This document shows positions 1 through 8,379 of a stretch of 64,000 nucleotides of DNA, one piece after another. This DNA is from Flavobacterium cheongpyeongense. GTDB taxonomy: Bacteria; Bacteroidota; Bacteroidia; Flavobacteriales; Flavobacteriaceae. The notes beneath the pieces were generated by a model. The model saw only the letters and a list, made by a program, of their open reading frames with translations, did not search any database and was not told the origin of the DNA. Numbering within the stretch: the stretch's first letter is position 1; each line of letters begins with the position of its first letter. The DNA lies in the NCBI RefSeq assembly GCF_003202435.1, contig NZ_QJHK01000001.1, forward strand, positions 248,001 to 312,000, read 5' to 3'. The translations under genes and the position numbers were made by a program.

Positions 1-496
1 TATCCGGATCTAAAGGTGTTTTGATGGTTTTGTTTTCTAAATCTTCCAAACCATTGAAAGGATCGAGAAGTTCACCGAAGTTATTTTCGTTTAGCGAAAG
101 TGCAAAAGCGTTTATTGTAAAATCACGACGGTTTTGATCATCCTGCAAAGTTCCGTTCTCCACAACCGGATTTCGGCTGTCACGATTATAGGATTCTTTT
201 CGTGCTCCTACAAATTCAATATCCGTATCTTCAAAACGAAGCATCGCTGTTCCGTAGGATTTAAAAACCTGAACTTTGGGTTTATTCGGAAGTAATTCTG
301 AAACCTTTAAAGCTAATTCGATACCGCTTCCAACCGCAACAACGTCAATATCTTTTTTGGAGCCTCTTTTTAAAAGCAAATCACGAACAAATCCGCCGAT
401 AACATACGAATCGAGATTCAATTCCTGAGAGGCTTTAGAAATGATACCAAAGATTTTGTTTTGTAAAGCTGCTTTATAATTTGTTTGTATGGCCAC
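1..496 (-). CDS. cca: CCA tRNA nucleotidyltransferase, 5' part (runs off the window)
   Basis: This is the N-terminal 165 codons of a class II nucleotidyltransferase of the CCA-adding/poly(A) polymerase family, which adds or repairs the 3' CCA of tRNAs. The signature GGFVRD is at residues 34-39 and the catalytic DID carboxylates at 49-51. The family motif RRDFTINAFA and the LLDPFNG segment follow. No ATG is available in frame near the domain start. I chose GTG at 496; an upstream in-frame TTG near 525 is also possible. The gene is divergent from yaaA, and a TAAATTTG -7-like box lies at 554-561 on the minus strand. The HD or tRNA-binding C-terminus lies outside the window. Confidence 0.9.
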   Translation of the reverse strand, partial: MAIQTNYKAALQNKIFGIISKASQELNLDSYVIGGFVRDLLLKRGSKKDIDVVAVGSGIELALKVSELLPNKPKVQVFKSYGTAMLRFEDTDIEFVGARKESYNRDSRNPVVENGTLQDDQNRRDFTINAFALSLNENNFGELLDPFNGLEDLENKTIKTPLDPD

Positions 497-813
497 GAAT
501 TCACTAATTTTTGAGTAAAGGCATTTCAAATTTCAGACGAAATAAAATGCATGCAAATTTACAACATAGAAAATGCCTTTTATAATCTATTGTAGACTTT
601 TTTGAATAAATTCACAATTCTTCAATTGAATTTTATCAAAATAAAAAATACTACTTCTGAATTACATGAATTAATACAGATCATACCCCAAAGATTTAAA
701 AAATAATTTGTGAATTTGTGGCAAAAAAACTATACCGCAATAAAACAAATCAATTACGATAATCTGTTTTTAGAAATTCAATTTGTATTTTTGAATCATA
801 GAAAAACGTACAA
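497..813. promoter_or_regulatory. Divergent cca/yaaA intergenic region with two -7-like boxes
   Basis: This 317-bp AT-rich gap separates the divergent cca and yaaA genes. On the plus strand TATTTTTG (786-793) matches the Bacteroidota -7 consensus TAnnTTTG and sits about 20 bases before the yaaA ATG. On the minus strand TAAATTTG (554-561) could serve cca. Neither has a clean TTG at the -33 spacing. I see no coding potential or repeat in the rest. Confidence 0.45.
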
Positions 814-1572
814 ATGAAAATTGTTATCTCTCCTGCTAAGTCTTTGAATTTCGAAAAAGAATTACCAACATCTCAACATACTGAACCGTCATTTTTAAAA
901 GAAGCACGTCAGGTACATAAAGTTTTAAAACCCAAAAAGCCAGCTGATTTGGCAGAATTAATGGCTATTTCAGAAAAACTGGCCGACTTAAACTGGCAGA
1001 GAAATCAAGATTGGAAAACGCCTTTCACGCCTGAAAATGCACGCCCGGCAGTTTATACTTTTGATGGAGATGTTTATACCGGTCTGGATGCCTATACAAT
1101 TCCGTTAGATAAATTAGATGCTTTACAACACAAATTAAGGATTTTATCCGGACTTTACGGCGTTCTAAAACCACTGGATTTAATGCAGGCCTATCGTTTA
1201 GAAATGGGTACAAAATTGCCTGTGGGTGAATATAAAAACCTGCATGAATTCTGGAAGCCAACGGTTACAAAAGCTTTAAATAAAGAATTAGAAAAAGGAG
1301 AATTATTCGTGAATTTAGCCAGTAATGAATATTTCTCAGCTGTTGATGTTAAAGCTTTAAAAGTTCCCGTAATCACACCGGACTTTAAAGATTATAAAGA
1401 TGGAAAACTTAAAATGATCAGTTTTTTTGCCAAAAAAGCGAGAGGAATGATGGTTCGTTATATTATTGATACCAATGCAGAAACTATTGATGATCTAAAA
1501 GGTTTTAATTATGAGGGCTATCAGTTTGATGCCAATCTTTCAAAAGGAAATCATTTGGTTTTTACAAGATGA
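814..1572 (+). CDS. yaaA: Peroxide stress protein YaaA (DUF328 family)
   Basis: The 252-residue product has the usual YaaA length and hallmarks: PAKSLNF near residues 7-13, TFDGDVYTGLDA in the middle and NLASNEYF near residue 165, followed by the FAKKARGMMVRY block. E. coli YaaA lowers intracellular free iron and limits Fenton damage during hydrogen peroxide stress; a similar cytosolic role is inferred here. The ATG follows AAAACGTACAA and a TATTTTTG promoter box at 786. It appears to be a single-gene transcript that converges on the efflux operon, with a shared bidirectional terminator at 1676-1712. Confidence 0.93.
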   Translation: MKIVISPAKSLNFEKELPTSQHTEPSFLKEARQVHKVLKPKKPADLAELMAISEKLADLNWQRNQDWKTPFTPENARPAVYTFDGDVYTGLDAYTIPLDKLDALQHKLRILSGLYGVLKPLDLMQAYRLEMGTKLPVGEYKNLHEFWKPTVTKALNKELEKGELFVNLASNEYFSAVDVKALKVPVITPDFKDYKDGKLKMISFFAKKARGMMVRYIIDTNAETIDDLKGFNYEGYQFDANLSKGNHLVFTR

Positions 1573-1675
1573 TTTTAAAGCAGCTAAGACTCTAAGATGT
1601 TATTTTTAAGCTTTAACGTTTAAGTTTTTTTTTCAAAATATTTTACTTCTTACAAAGCACATTTTACAAAAAACT

Positions 1676-1712
1676 AAAAAATCCGTGTCACAGGAAACTG
1701 ATACGGATTTTT
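1676..1712. terminator. Bidirectional terminator between yaaA and the efflux operon
   Basis: AAAAATCCGT (1676-1686 region) pairs with ACGGATTTTT (1703-1712) around a short loop, giving A/T tracts on both sides. It sits between the convergent ends of yaaA (1572) and emrB (1734), so it can stop transcription in both directions. Confidence 0.75.
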
Positions 1713-1733
1713 TGTATTATAAATTACTAAATA

Positions 1734-3323
1734 TTAATGCATCGCATCTGCGGGATTAATCTTGTTCTTACCTCTTTTGATAAAAAAGATAATTGGAATA
1801 CAACATAAAAACAGTAGTCCTAAGTACATGAAAATATCCATGTAAGCCATTACAGTACTTTGTTTAAGTACGGAAAGGTCTATAGCCTGATATGCTTTTT
1901 TCAAAGCGACATCGGCACTATATCCTTTTGCCATAAAAGCGTGCTGCATTCCTGCAATACGCTGCTGAACATCAAATTTTGCAGGATCTAAATTGTTGAT
2001 TAGATTTACTCTGTGTTCCTGGCTAAAACGTGTAATGAAAGTGGTAATAATAGCAATACCAAAAGATCCGCCTAACTGACGCATCATTCCGGTAAAAGCT
2101 GCTCCTTCACCAATCTGTTTTCCTTTTAAAGTTGAAAGAGAAAGTGTGGTAATAGGAACAAAAAGCAATCCCAAACCAATACCTCTTAAAATTAATGGCC
2201 AGAATAAATGTTCTTCACCCGTGTCAGGAGTCAAACGATTATGCATCATGAAAGTAAAGAAAAAGAAAATTAAAAATCCAACTCCCACCATATAACCCTG
2301 AGGAACGCCTTTTTGAATCATATTTCCAACAAAAGGCATCATTAATGCAGTTGTGATTGATCCGGGAATCAGTAATAATCCGGCTTCAGTAGCTGTCCAT
2401 CCTAAAATTGACTGTGTATAAATCGGAATAATCAAAGTTGATCCATATAAACCGAAGCCAAGAATAAAACACATTACGATTCCAATTCTTAAGTTTCCGT
2501 CTTTTAAAACACTTAAGTTTACGATTGGGTATTTATAAGTAAGCTCTCTCCAGATAAATAAAACCAATCCTAAAACTGTTACAACACTTAAGGTTATGAT
2601 TAAAGAATCATCAAACCAGTCATCTTGTTGCCCGTGTTCCAGAACAAATTGTAAAGATCCAATAAAAGTAGCTAATAATATGATTCCCCACCAGTCAACC
2701 TGATTGGCTTTTAATTTTTCACCATATTTAGGGCTTCTTACAAATGAAATAGCTAAAACTGTAGCAATAATTCCTAACGGTATGTTGATATAAAAAATAT
2801 AGGGCCAGGAATAATGTTCAACTAAATATCCCCCTAAAGGTGGTCCTAGGGTAGGTCCAACAATTACACCCATTCCATAAATCGCCTGTGCCATTCCACG
2901 TTTTGCTACCGGATAACTTTCTGTAATAATCGTTTGGGCTGTTACCAGCAACGCGCCCCCACCCATACCTTGTACGAATCGAAAAGCAACCAGTTCCCAT
3001 ATATTAGTGGCATTTCCGCATAAAAAAGAACAGACTGTAAATATTATAATGGAGGCCACAAAATAATTACGTCTTCCAAATTGCTGCGATAGCCAGCTCG
3101 TCATCGGAATTACAATCACATTCGCAATGGCGTATGCTGTAATTACCCACGCAACGTCAGTCAGGGTTGCCCCAAGACTTCCCCGCATGTCTGTCAGTGC
3201 TACGTTTACAATCGTGGTATCTACAATTTCAAGCAATGCACAAAGTACTGCTGTAATTGTAATGATAACACGTCTATAACCGTATTCTACTAAATCATCA
3301 TCTGATTGTACTGCTGCTGCCAT
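1734..3323 (-). CDS. emrB: DHA2-family MFS drug efflux permease (EmrB/QacA type)
   Basis: The 529-residue inner-membrane protein fits the 14-TM DHA2 drug:proton antiporter subfamily. The first half has RFVQGMGGGAL, then the antiporter motif GPTLGPPLGG. An early DTTIVNVAL segment in TM1 is typical of EmrB/QacA. It should be the energised permease of a tripartite pump with the HlyD-family protein (5 bases upstream) and the TolC protein before that. The substrate cannot be read from sequence. It is the last gene of the tetR-tolC-emrA-emrB operon and ends at the shared terminator at 1676-1712. Confidence 0.92.
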   Translation of the reverse strand: MAAAVQSDDDLVEYGYRRVIITITAVLCALLEIVDTTIVNVALTDMRGSLGATLTDVAWVITAYAIANVIVIPMTSWLSQQFGRRNYFVASIIIFTVCSFLCGNATNIWELVAFRFVQGMGGGALLVTAQTIITESYPVAKRGMAQAIYGMGVIVGPTLGPPLGGYLVEHYSWPYIFYINIPLGIIATVLAISFVRSPKYGEKLKANQVDWWGIILLATFIGSLQFVLEHGQQDDWFDDSLIITLSVVTVLGLVLFIWRELTYKYPIVNLSVLKDGNLRIGIVMCFILGFGLYGSTLIIPIYTQSILGWTATEAGLLLIPGSITTALMMPFVGNMIQKGVPQGYMVGVGFLIFFFFTFMMHNRLTPDTGEEHLFWPLILRGIGLGLLFVPITTLSLSTLKGKQIGEGAAFTGMMRQLGGSFGIAIITTFITRFSQEHRVNLINNLDPAKFDVQQRIAGMQHAFMAKGYSADVALKKAYQAIDLSVLKQSTVMAYMDIFMYLGLLFLCCIPIIFFIKRGKNKINPADAMH

Positions 3324-3328
3324 TTATT

Positions 3329-4408
3329 TTATTTCAGGTGTACGTCTACATCAACATTCATTCCTGGTCTCAAAAGTTTTACTTTCTCAGGATCGTTTGA
3401 AGAATCTAAACTGATTTTAACGGGTAATCTCTGGATTGTTTTGACGAAGTTTCCTGTCGCATTGTCAGGAGGCAATAATGAAAAACGGGATCCTGTAGCA
3501 GGAGAAAATGACGTTAAAGTACCCTTAAACTCGTAGTTAGGGTAAGCGTCTACTTTTAAACTTACTTTTTGTCCCACAATCATCTTGTTTAATTGTGTTT
3601 CCTTGAAGTTAGCTACAACCCAGGCTTCATTGTTATTGATGATGTAAAATAAAGATTGTCCCGGTTGAACCAATTGTCCTGGCTGAATATCTACTTTAGA
3701 GACCTGACCATCTATTGCAGCGGTTACAACTGTGTAGGTAAGGTTTAGTTTTGCTACTTCGAGCATAGTCTGAGCTTTTTTGATATTAGCTGCCGCAACT
3801 TCTGTTTGTTTGTCAGAAACTTTAGATTTTGATTGGATAACCGATTTTTGGTAAGAACTTGCTCTTTGTTGCTGCTCTAAAACACGTACCTGATTTTCTG
3901 CTTCTTCTTTTGCAGTTAATGCCTGCTCGTACTGCTGTTTTGTAATAGTATGCGTTTTGTACAGATTATTGTAACGGTTATAATCGTTTGTAAGCTGTCT
4001 CAGTCTGATTTTCGCACTTTCAATTGATCCGCTAGCTGATTTCATATTGGCATCAGAAACATTTATGCTGGCATATGCACTTCCAATATCCGCTTTTGCA
4101 GCTTCGTATTGACTTTCAGCACCTAATAATGCTGCTTGAGCTTCATCAATTTTTAACTGATAATCTCTTTTGTCAATAGTAAATAAAGTATCTCCTTTTT
4201 TTACAAAATCGTTATCTTTTACAAATACTTTACTAATATATCCGGAAACTCTCGGGATAATTGGGTTCATTTTTTTCTCGATTTGAGCATCGTCTGTTTC
4301 TTCGTGAGCCTGAGAGTGTAAATATTTTGAAATTCCGTAAGTTCCTCCCACTAAAACCAAAACGGTTAGTATGATGATGAATTTTTTATTTGTCTTTTTC
4401 TTTTCCAT
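3329..4408 (-). CDS. emrA: HlyD/EmrA-family membrane fusion protein
   Basis: The 359-residue periplasmic adaptor starts with a short basic segment (MEKKKTNKK) and one N-terminal TM helix (about residues 10-28). A barrel-sandwich half-motif (PRVSGYISKVFVKDNDFVKKGD) comes next. A long alpha-hairpin of coiled-coil character spans about residues 85-215. The second lipoyl half and beta-barrel (DGQVSKVDIQPGQLV) complete the fold. The role is to bridge the inner-membrane EmrB permease to the outer-membrane TolC channel. It lies 12 bases after tolC and 5 bases before emrB, consistent with one transcript. Confidence 0.93.
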   Translation of the reverse strand: MEKKKTNKKFIIILTVLVLVGGTYGISKYLHSQAHEETDDAQIEKKMNPIIPRVSGYISKVFVKDNDFVKKGDTLFTIDKRDYQLKIDEAQAALLGAESQYEAAKADIGSAYASINVSDANMKSASGSIESAKIRLRQLTNDYNRYNNLYKTHTITKQQYEQALTAKEEAENQVRVLEQQQRASSYQKSVIQSKSKVSDKQTEVAAANIKKAQTMLEVAKLNLTYTVVTAAIDGQVSKVDIQPGQLVQPGQSLFYIINNNEAWVVANFKETQLNKMIVGQKVSLKVDAYPNYEFKGTLTSFSPATGSRFSLLPPDNATGNFVKTIQRLPVKISLDSSNDPEKVKLLRPGMNVDVDVHLK

Positions 4409-4420
4409 GAGAGCTAGCGA

Positions 4421-5743
4421 TTATATTTTAGAAAGATTGAATGATTGAGATAATTGTCCTGATACTGAAAGCAGTTCATAATATTTTTGAATAATAGTCG
4501 CTTTTGATAAAGCGGTGTTGATTTTAGCACTAAGATTTTCAACATCGGCCTCTACCAAATCATTAGTATCTGATAAACCATTATCAAATTTATCTTTTAC
4601 GAGTCTGTAGTTTTCAGTTGCCTGTTGAAGTGCCTCATTATAAACCACACTTTGATTAATGGCTAAGTCATAATCTTCAATAGATTTTTGAACTTCAATT
4701 TTGATGCGATCCGTTAAAAGTGCTTCAGAATTTTTTACTTCAAGGGCTCTGCTTTCGGCTTCTTTTACATGAGAATTGTTCTTGAGAATTCCGGATAAAT
4801 CATATGATAAACCAACGCCAAAATTCATGGCATATTTTACAGTAATAAAATCCTTAAGATCAAAAGCAGTGTAGCCACCCAACAAAACAAGGGAAGGATA
4901 ATAGCCTGCTTTTGCAACCCTGATGTTTGCTTCACTGGCTTTTGACTGTAAACGAATTGCCTCTAAGTCTTTTCTGTTTTCTAAAGCTAATGCATCAGAT
5001 GTTGGAGCATTGCTTGTTTTTAAATTAAAGAAATCCTGCTCATTCACCTGAAGTTTTACAGAAGGCTCTAATTTTAGTAACGTTGTTAAGTAGAAATTGA
5101 TGTTGTTGAGATTGTTATTCGCTTCATCTATTGATAATTGCGTTCTGGATACCAACAATTGTGCTTTCAATAAATCATTTCTCGGAATAATTCCGTTTTT
5201 CTCTAATTCGGTAAAATCAGTTACACGCTGTTTCGCTTGTTTTTGATTTTCGTTTAAAAGATCTAATGTTTTTTGAGCTTTGTATAATGCAGTATAATAC
5301 GTAATCACACGAAGTGCTACATCTTCTTTGGTTTTAGCTGCATTTGCTGTTTCAGCTTCGTATAAATTATCGTAAGCGTCAATACTGCTCTGGATTTTAA
5401 ATCCGGAAAAAAGGGGTAAACTAAGATTAGCCATTCCTAACATAGCGCGATCCGGAGATGCAATTGGCTCAGAGCTTGCTTGGTCATTGTGCATATCAAT
5501 CGAAGCTTTTCCTAAGCGTTGGTATTGACCCGAAACTTTCAGGTCTGGATACTGATTATTTTTAACCGACTGTAATTCGTATTTTTTCGTGTTTACCTTA
5601 GTGTTAGCGAGAGTAACTTCGTTACTTTTTTCCCAGGCCAGTTTAACAGCCTCATCTAAGGTTAAACTTGTTTTTTCTTGTGCTTCTACTGAAGATATTC
5701 CGATAAAGAAAACTCCAAAGAGCATTAATTGACTAATTTTCAT
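4421..5743 (-). CDS. tolC: TolC-family outer membrane efflux channel
   Basis: This 440-residue protein has a signal peptide ending about FIGISSVEAQ and two repeated coiled-coil/beta-barrel halves, as in OEP/TolC family members (LTLDEAVKLAWEKS near the mature N-terminus). It should form the trimeric outer-membrane duct of the pump encoded downstream. I prefer the ATG at 5743 over a TTG two codons upstream. This ATG lies inside the last codons of tetR (stop 5733-5735), an 11-base overlap that suggests translational coupling. Confidence 0.92.
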   Translation of the reverse strand: MKISQLMLFGVFFIGISSVEAQEKTSLTLDEAVKLAWEKSNEVTLANTKVNTKKYELQSVKNNQYPDLKVSGQYQRLGKASIDMHNDQASSEPIASPDRAMLGMANLSLPLFSGFKIQSSIDAYDNLYEAETANAAKTKEDVALRVITYYTALYKAQKTLDLLNENQKQAKQRVTDFTELEKNGIIPRNDLLKAQLLVSRTQLSIDEANNNLNNINFYLTTLLKLEPSVKLQVNEQDFFNLKTSNAPTSDALALENRKDLEAIRLQSKASEANIRVAKAGYYPSLVLLGGYTAFDLKDFITVKYAMNFGVGLSYDLSGILKNNSHVKEAESRALEVKNSEALLTDRIKIEVQKSIEDYDLAINQSVVYNEALQQATENYRLVKDKFDNGLSDTNDLVEADVENLSAKINTALSKATIIQKYYELLSVSGQLSQSFNLSKI

Positions 5744-6362
5744 AAACAAGTAGTGCTTTTATAGTTTGTTGAATGTGCTTTTTAAGAGTCGTTTTTATAT
5801 AATTATCATACAATTCTTCAGTGTTTAAATTCAGTAACTCGACGAAGAAAGGTTTGTTCATATGAAAATGAAAAAAAGTGCCAATTATTGTAGGTGTAAT
5901 GAGCGGAATAATAACATCTTTTCTAAAAACGCCTTTTGACTGACCCTGCTTAATAATGCTTTCTACCGACTTTAGATTCCCTTTTTTTAATTCGGTAAAA
6001 GCGGTCATGCTTTTTTCTCTCTCTTTTGAATTGAGTTCAAAATGTAAAACCCTGAAAATACCTTTGTTACAATTGATTCTGGTAATGTAAATTTCAATTA
6101 ACTTATTTACCTTCTCAAGTGGTTCGATATTTTCCTGCAATAAATTTTCAAGTTTTAATTTTAAATCAGAAGTTTTGTAGATAATGAGTGATTCAAGTAA
6201 TCGGTCTTTTGAACCAAAATAATACGAAATCATGGCCACATTAATTTTTGCAATCTTTGAAATATCCCGTATTGAGGTGCCTTCAAATCCCTTCTCAGAA
6301 AACAGCTTTTCAGCTACCTCCAGAATCTGAATTTTTTTGTCGTTTAATTCGATGTTTGACAT
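5733..6362 (-). CDS. TetR/AcrR-family repressor of the efflux operon
   Basis: The 209-residue regulator has an N-terminal TetR helix-turn-helix: ILEVAEKLFSEKGFEGTSIR, then ISKIAKINVAMISYYFGSKD (about residues 12-57). An all-helical ligand-binding C-terminus follows. I start at the ATG at 6362 (MSNIELND); a longer reading from 6413 adds residues encoded within the operator DNA and is unlikely. It is the first gene of the operon it presumably controls, with two tandem palindromes overlapping its promoter (6390-6420). Derepression by a toxic compound is the usual mode for this arrangement and is inferred here. Confidence 0.93.
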   Translation of the reverse strand: MSNIELNDKKIQILEVAEKLFSEKGFEGTSIRDISKIAKINVAMISYYFGSKDRLLESLIIYKTSDLKLKLENLLQENIEPLEKVNKLIEIYITRINCNKGIFRVLHFELNSKEREKSMTAFTELKKGNLKSVESIIKQGQSKGVFRKDVIIPLITPTIIGTFFHFHMNKPFFVELLNLNTEELYDNYIKTTLKKHIQQTIKALLVYEN

Positions 6363-6383
6363 GATCGTGTTTCTAATCGAATA

Positions 6384-6391
6384 CAAAATTA
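6384..6391 (-). promoter_or_regulatory. -7 promoter box of the tetR-tolC-emrAB operon
   Basis: On the minus strand this reads TAATTTTG, a match to TAnnTTTG, about 22 bases before the tetR ATG. No convincing TTG lies at the -33 position. The box overlaps the first operator palindrome. Confidence 0.6.
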
Positions 6392-6420
6392 AACACTTGT
6401 TTAAATTAAACACTTGTTTA
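6390..6420. promoter_or_regulatory. Tandem TetR operator palindromes
   Basis: TAAACACTTGTTTA occurs at 6390-6403 and again at 6407-6420, a 17-bp repeat period. Each copy is a palindrome TAAACA-n2-TGTTTA. They overlap and flank the promoter upstream of tetR. Two adjacent operators at an autoregulated efflux promoter fit binding by two TetR dimers. This is direct sequence evidence for a site; the identity of the binder is inferred from position. Confidence 0.8.
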
Positions 6421-6488
6421 GTTTTGTTTTAACGCAATATTAACATAAAACGGTTTCGATAATTTGTGTTAATTTTATGTTTTTGAAA

Positions 6489-6528
6489 TAAAAAAAGCTG
6501 AAACACATTAGTATTTCAGCTTTTTTTG
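6489..6528 (-). terminator. Rho-independent terminator
   Basis: AAAAAAAGCTGAAA and TTTCAGCTTTTTTT form a strong hairpin with A/T flanks on both sides. It follows the stop of the 6570-6992 gene in the minus direction and separates it from the efflux operon promoter. Confidence 0.8.
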
Positions 6529-6569
6529 CAATCTTGTCATTCTTTTTATAGTATTTTAGCCCACTGTAT

Positions 6570-6992
6570 TTAGTTTTCTAATTGTAAGTATCCTAACAAT
6601 ATTCCTTTCACTTCTCTTTCATCGTAATACATTATTGTCAAATCTATTTTTGTTTTTTCAAATAAACTTTGAATTTTACTTCTGACTATTTCTAATTCGT
6701 TATTATTTTCATAATCAAATTCTATCACGACTCTTTCTCCGTTCAATAATTTAATTTTTTGTTTTCCATATGACTTTGTATCACGAAAAAGAACAATTTT
6801 TAAAGACTTAAAATCATCGTTCTTCTTTACTATTCCTGTTAGTTTATAACATTCGAACTCATTGCTATGAAATAATAATTCTGAGCCTTTGTATATCTGC
6901 CAATTTGTAATCGTATCTGTTTCAGTTTTTGCCAAACAAAATTGAGAAAAACCGATCAAACAAAATAATAGAAATGTTTTAATATAGCTCAT
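6570..6992 (-). CDS. Hypothetical secreted/periplasmic protein
   Basis: I do not recognise this 140-residue protein. It starts with a classical signal peptide (MSYIKTFLLFCLIGFSQFCLA) and probable cleavage after residue 21. The mature part is small, rich in charged residues, with alternating beta-like segments (IKLLNGERVVIEFDYENN) and no metal-binding or catalytic motif that I can see. It lies 31 bases downstream of trpA in the same direction, so it could be cotranscribed. Its content has no evident link to tryptophan, and it ends at its own terminator (6489-6528). Confidence 0.65.
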   Translation of the reverse strand: MSYIKTFLLFCLIGFSQFCLAKTETDTITNWQIYKGSELLFHSNEFECYKLTGIVKKNDDFKSLKIVLFRDTKSYGKQKIKLLNGERVVIEFDYENNNELEIVRSKIQSLFEKTKIDLTIMYYDEREVKGILLGYLQLEN

Positions 6993-7023
6993 TTGAATAG
7001 TATTTATCTGAAATGCCGTCTAA

Positions 7024-7785
7024 CTATTTAATTTTACCAACAAATTCCGCAATCTTCCCACTTCCGTTTTCAGATAAATGTTTGATGAAAGCACTCCCAA
7101 TAATCGCCCCTTTTGCATATTTGGTAGCCTGACTGAAGGTTTCTTTATTTGAAATTCCGAAACCAACTATCTGTGGATTTTTCAAGTTCATGTTTCCAAT
7201 TCTTTCGAAATAACTTTCCTGAACATTTCCAAAACCGGACTGAGAACCTGTAACACTTGCAGAGCTTACCATATAGATAAATCCGTTTGAAACACTGTCA
7301 ATAAAACGAATACGCTCTTCTGAAGTTTGCGGTGTAATTAAAAACACATTAATTAAACCGTATTTTTCGAAAATAGCTTTGTATTGGTCTGCATAAACAT
7401 CTACCGGAAGATCCGGGATGATTAAACCGTCGATACCAATTTCGGCACACTTTTTACAAAAGGCTTCGACCCCGTATTGTAGCATTGGGTTAAAGTAGCC
7501 CATGATGATCAATGGGATTTTTACGCTTTCGCGGATGTTAGCCAGCTGATTGAAAAGAACTTCTGTTGTCATTCCGTTATGAAGCGCCTGCGTAGAACTT
7601 GCCTGAATGGTTGGGCCATCTGCCAACGGATCACTAAACGGCAAACCAATTTCGATTAAGTCAACACCGTTTTTTTCTAAATCCTGAATGATTGGAACGG
7701 TATCATTTAAATCTGGATATCCTGCAGAAAAATAAATAGAAAGAATCTTTTTATCTTCTTGTAGTTTTTGAGTTATTCTGTTCAT
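7024..7785 (-). CDS. trpA: Tryptophan synthase alpha chain
   Basis: This cytosolic subunit cleaves indole-3-glycerol phosphate to indole and glyceraldehyde 3-phosphate, passing indole to TrpB. The 253-residue TIM barrel has the catalytic Glu45 in DLIEIGLPFSDPLADG and Asp56 at the end of that motif. The phosphate-binding GFGISNKE and GAIIGSAFIK segments near the C-terminus are also present. It is the most distal trp gene and is separated from trpB by a gamma-glutamylcyclotransferase-like gene and a structured repeat, so it may be expressed at a different level from trpB. Confidence 0.97.
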   Translation of the reverse strand: MNRITQKLQEDKKILSIYFSAGYPDLNDTVPIIQDLEKNGVDLIEIGLPFSDPLADGPTIQASSTQALHNGMTTEVLFNQLANIRESVKIPLIIMGYFNPMLQYGVEAFCKKCAEIGIDGLIIPDLPVDVYADQYKAIFEKYGLINVFLITPQTSEERIRFIDSVSNGFIYMVSSASVTGSQSGFGNVQESYFERIGNMNLKNPQIVGFGISNKETFSQATKYAKGAIIGSAFIKHLSENGSGKIAEFVGKIK

Positions 7786-7913
7786 TTTATGTCTTAATTA
7801 TTTATTCCTTTAAGTTTTTTAAAAACTAAAAGGGGTATTTTATCTAAAGTAAATTTTTCTAAATCTTCAAGGGCCTTAAAACCTGAAATAGTTAAATTGG
7901 AATCTTTTACAGA

Positions 7914-8231
7914 TTAATTTTCAATATAAATCCATGCTGTTATTCCGGATTTCAGTGTTATCTGAACTCTTTTATAGGCATTGGATTCAAATTGGTCCGC
8001 TTTGACCAGATCTGAGCTGGAAATACTATAAACGATACCATCAATTGCATCCGATGGATTTTCGCTGGGAGCAGCGACAAAATAGTCTTCAATTCCAAAT
8101 TCTTCTTCTATTTGCAGGTCTTTTAGTTTATAGCCTGTCAATTGGTCTGGTGTTCCGGTTAACAGTTTATTAAAAACCTGCATCTGAATTTCTTTTGACT
8201 GTAATGTTCCGTAAGAAAATATCTGTTCCAT
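7914..8231 (-). CDS. Gamma-glutamylcyclotransferase-like (AIG2) protein
   Basis: The 105-residue protein has the GGCT/AIG2 fold signature: a phosphate-binding FSYGTLQS loop at residues 5-12 and the proposed catalytic glutamate in ADQFESNAYKR (about residues 77-87). Family members cyclise gamma-glutamyl amino acids or amines to 5-oxoproline; the substrate is unknown here. It lies between trpB and trpA in the same direction, an insertion unrelated to tryptophan synthesis. There are 128 bases to trpA and 148 bases (filled by a repeat element) from trpB. Confidence 0.8.
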   Translation of the reverse strand: MEQIFSYGTLQSKEIQMQVFNKLLTGTPDQLTGYKLKDLQIEEEFGIEDYFVAAPSENPSDAIDGIVYSISSSDLVKADQFESNAYKRVQITLKSGITAWIYIEN

Positions 8232-8257
8232 AAATTTTATTTTTCTCGTTATTGTTT

Positions 8258-8363
8258 GCGTTAGGGATAGCAGCGGTATCTCCCGTTTTAGAAAAACAAG
8301 GCTTTTTTGCCGTAGTTTTTGTTAAACGGGAATTTAGCGGATAGCCCGACCGTAGGGAACGCC
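8258..8363. repeat. Structured intergenic element, copy A (Flavo-1-like candidate)
   Basis: Terminal GCGTT (8258-8262) and AACGC (8358-8362) are complementary. An inner stem pairs CCCGTTT with AAACGGG. The conserved signatures GGGATAGCAGCGGTATCTCCC and GCGGATAGCCCGACC are shared with copy B at 33013, and in part with copy C at 20372. It sits between trpB and the AIG2 gene, inside the trp transcription unit. It may be a member of the Flavo-1 non-coding RNA family described in Flavobacteria; this is recalled from memory and not checked. Confidence 0.7.
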
Positions 8364-8379
8364 CAAATTACGATTTTTA

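Noticed and set aside
6363-6413. N-terminal 17-residue extension of the TetR protein
   Set aside because: It would translate the operator and promoter DNA and does not resemble TetR N-termini; the ATG at 6362 gives the normal start.
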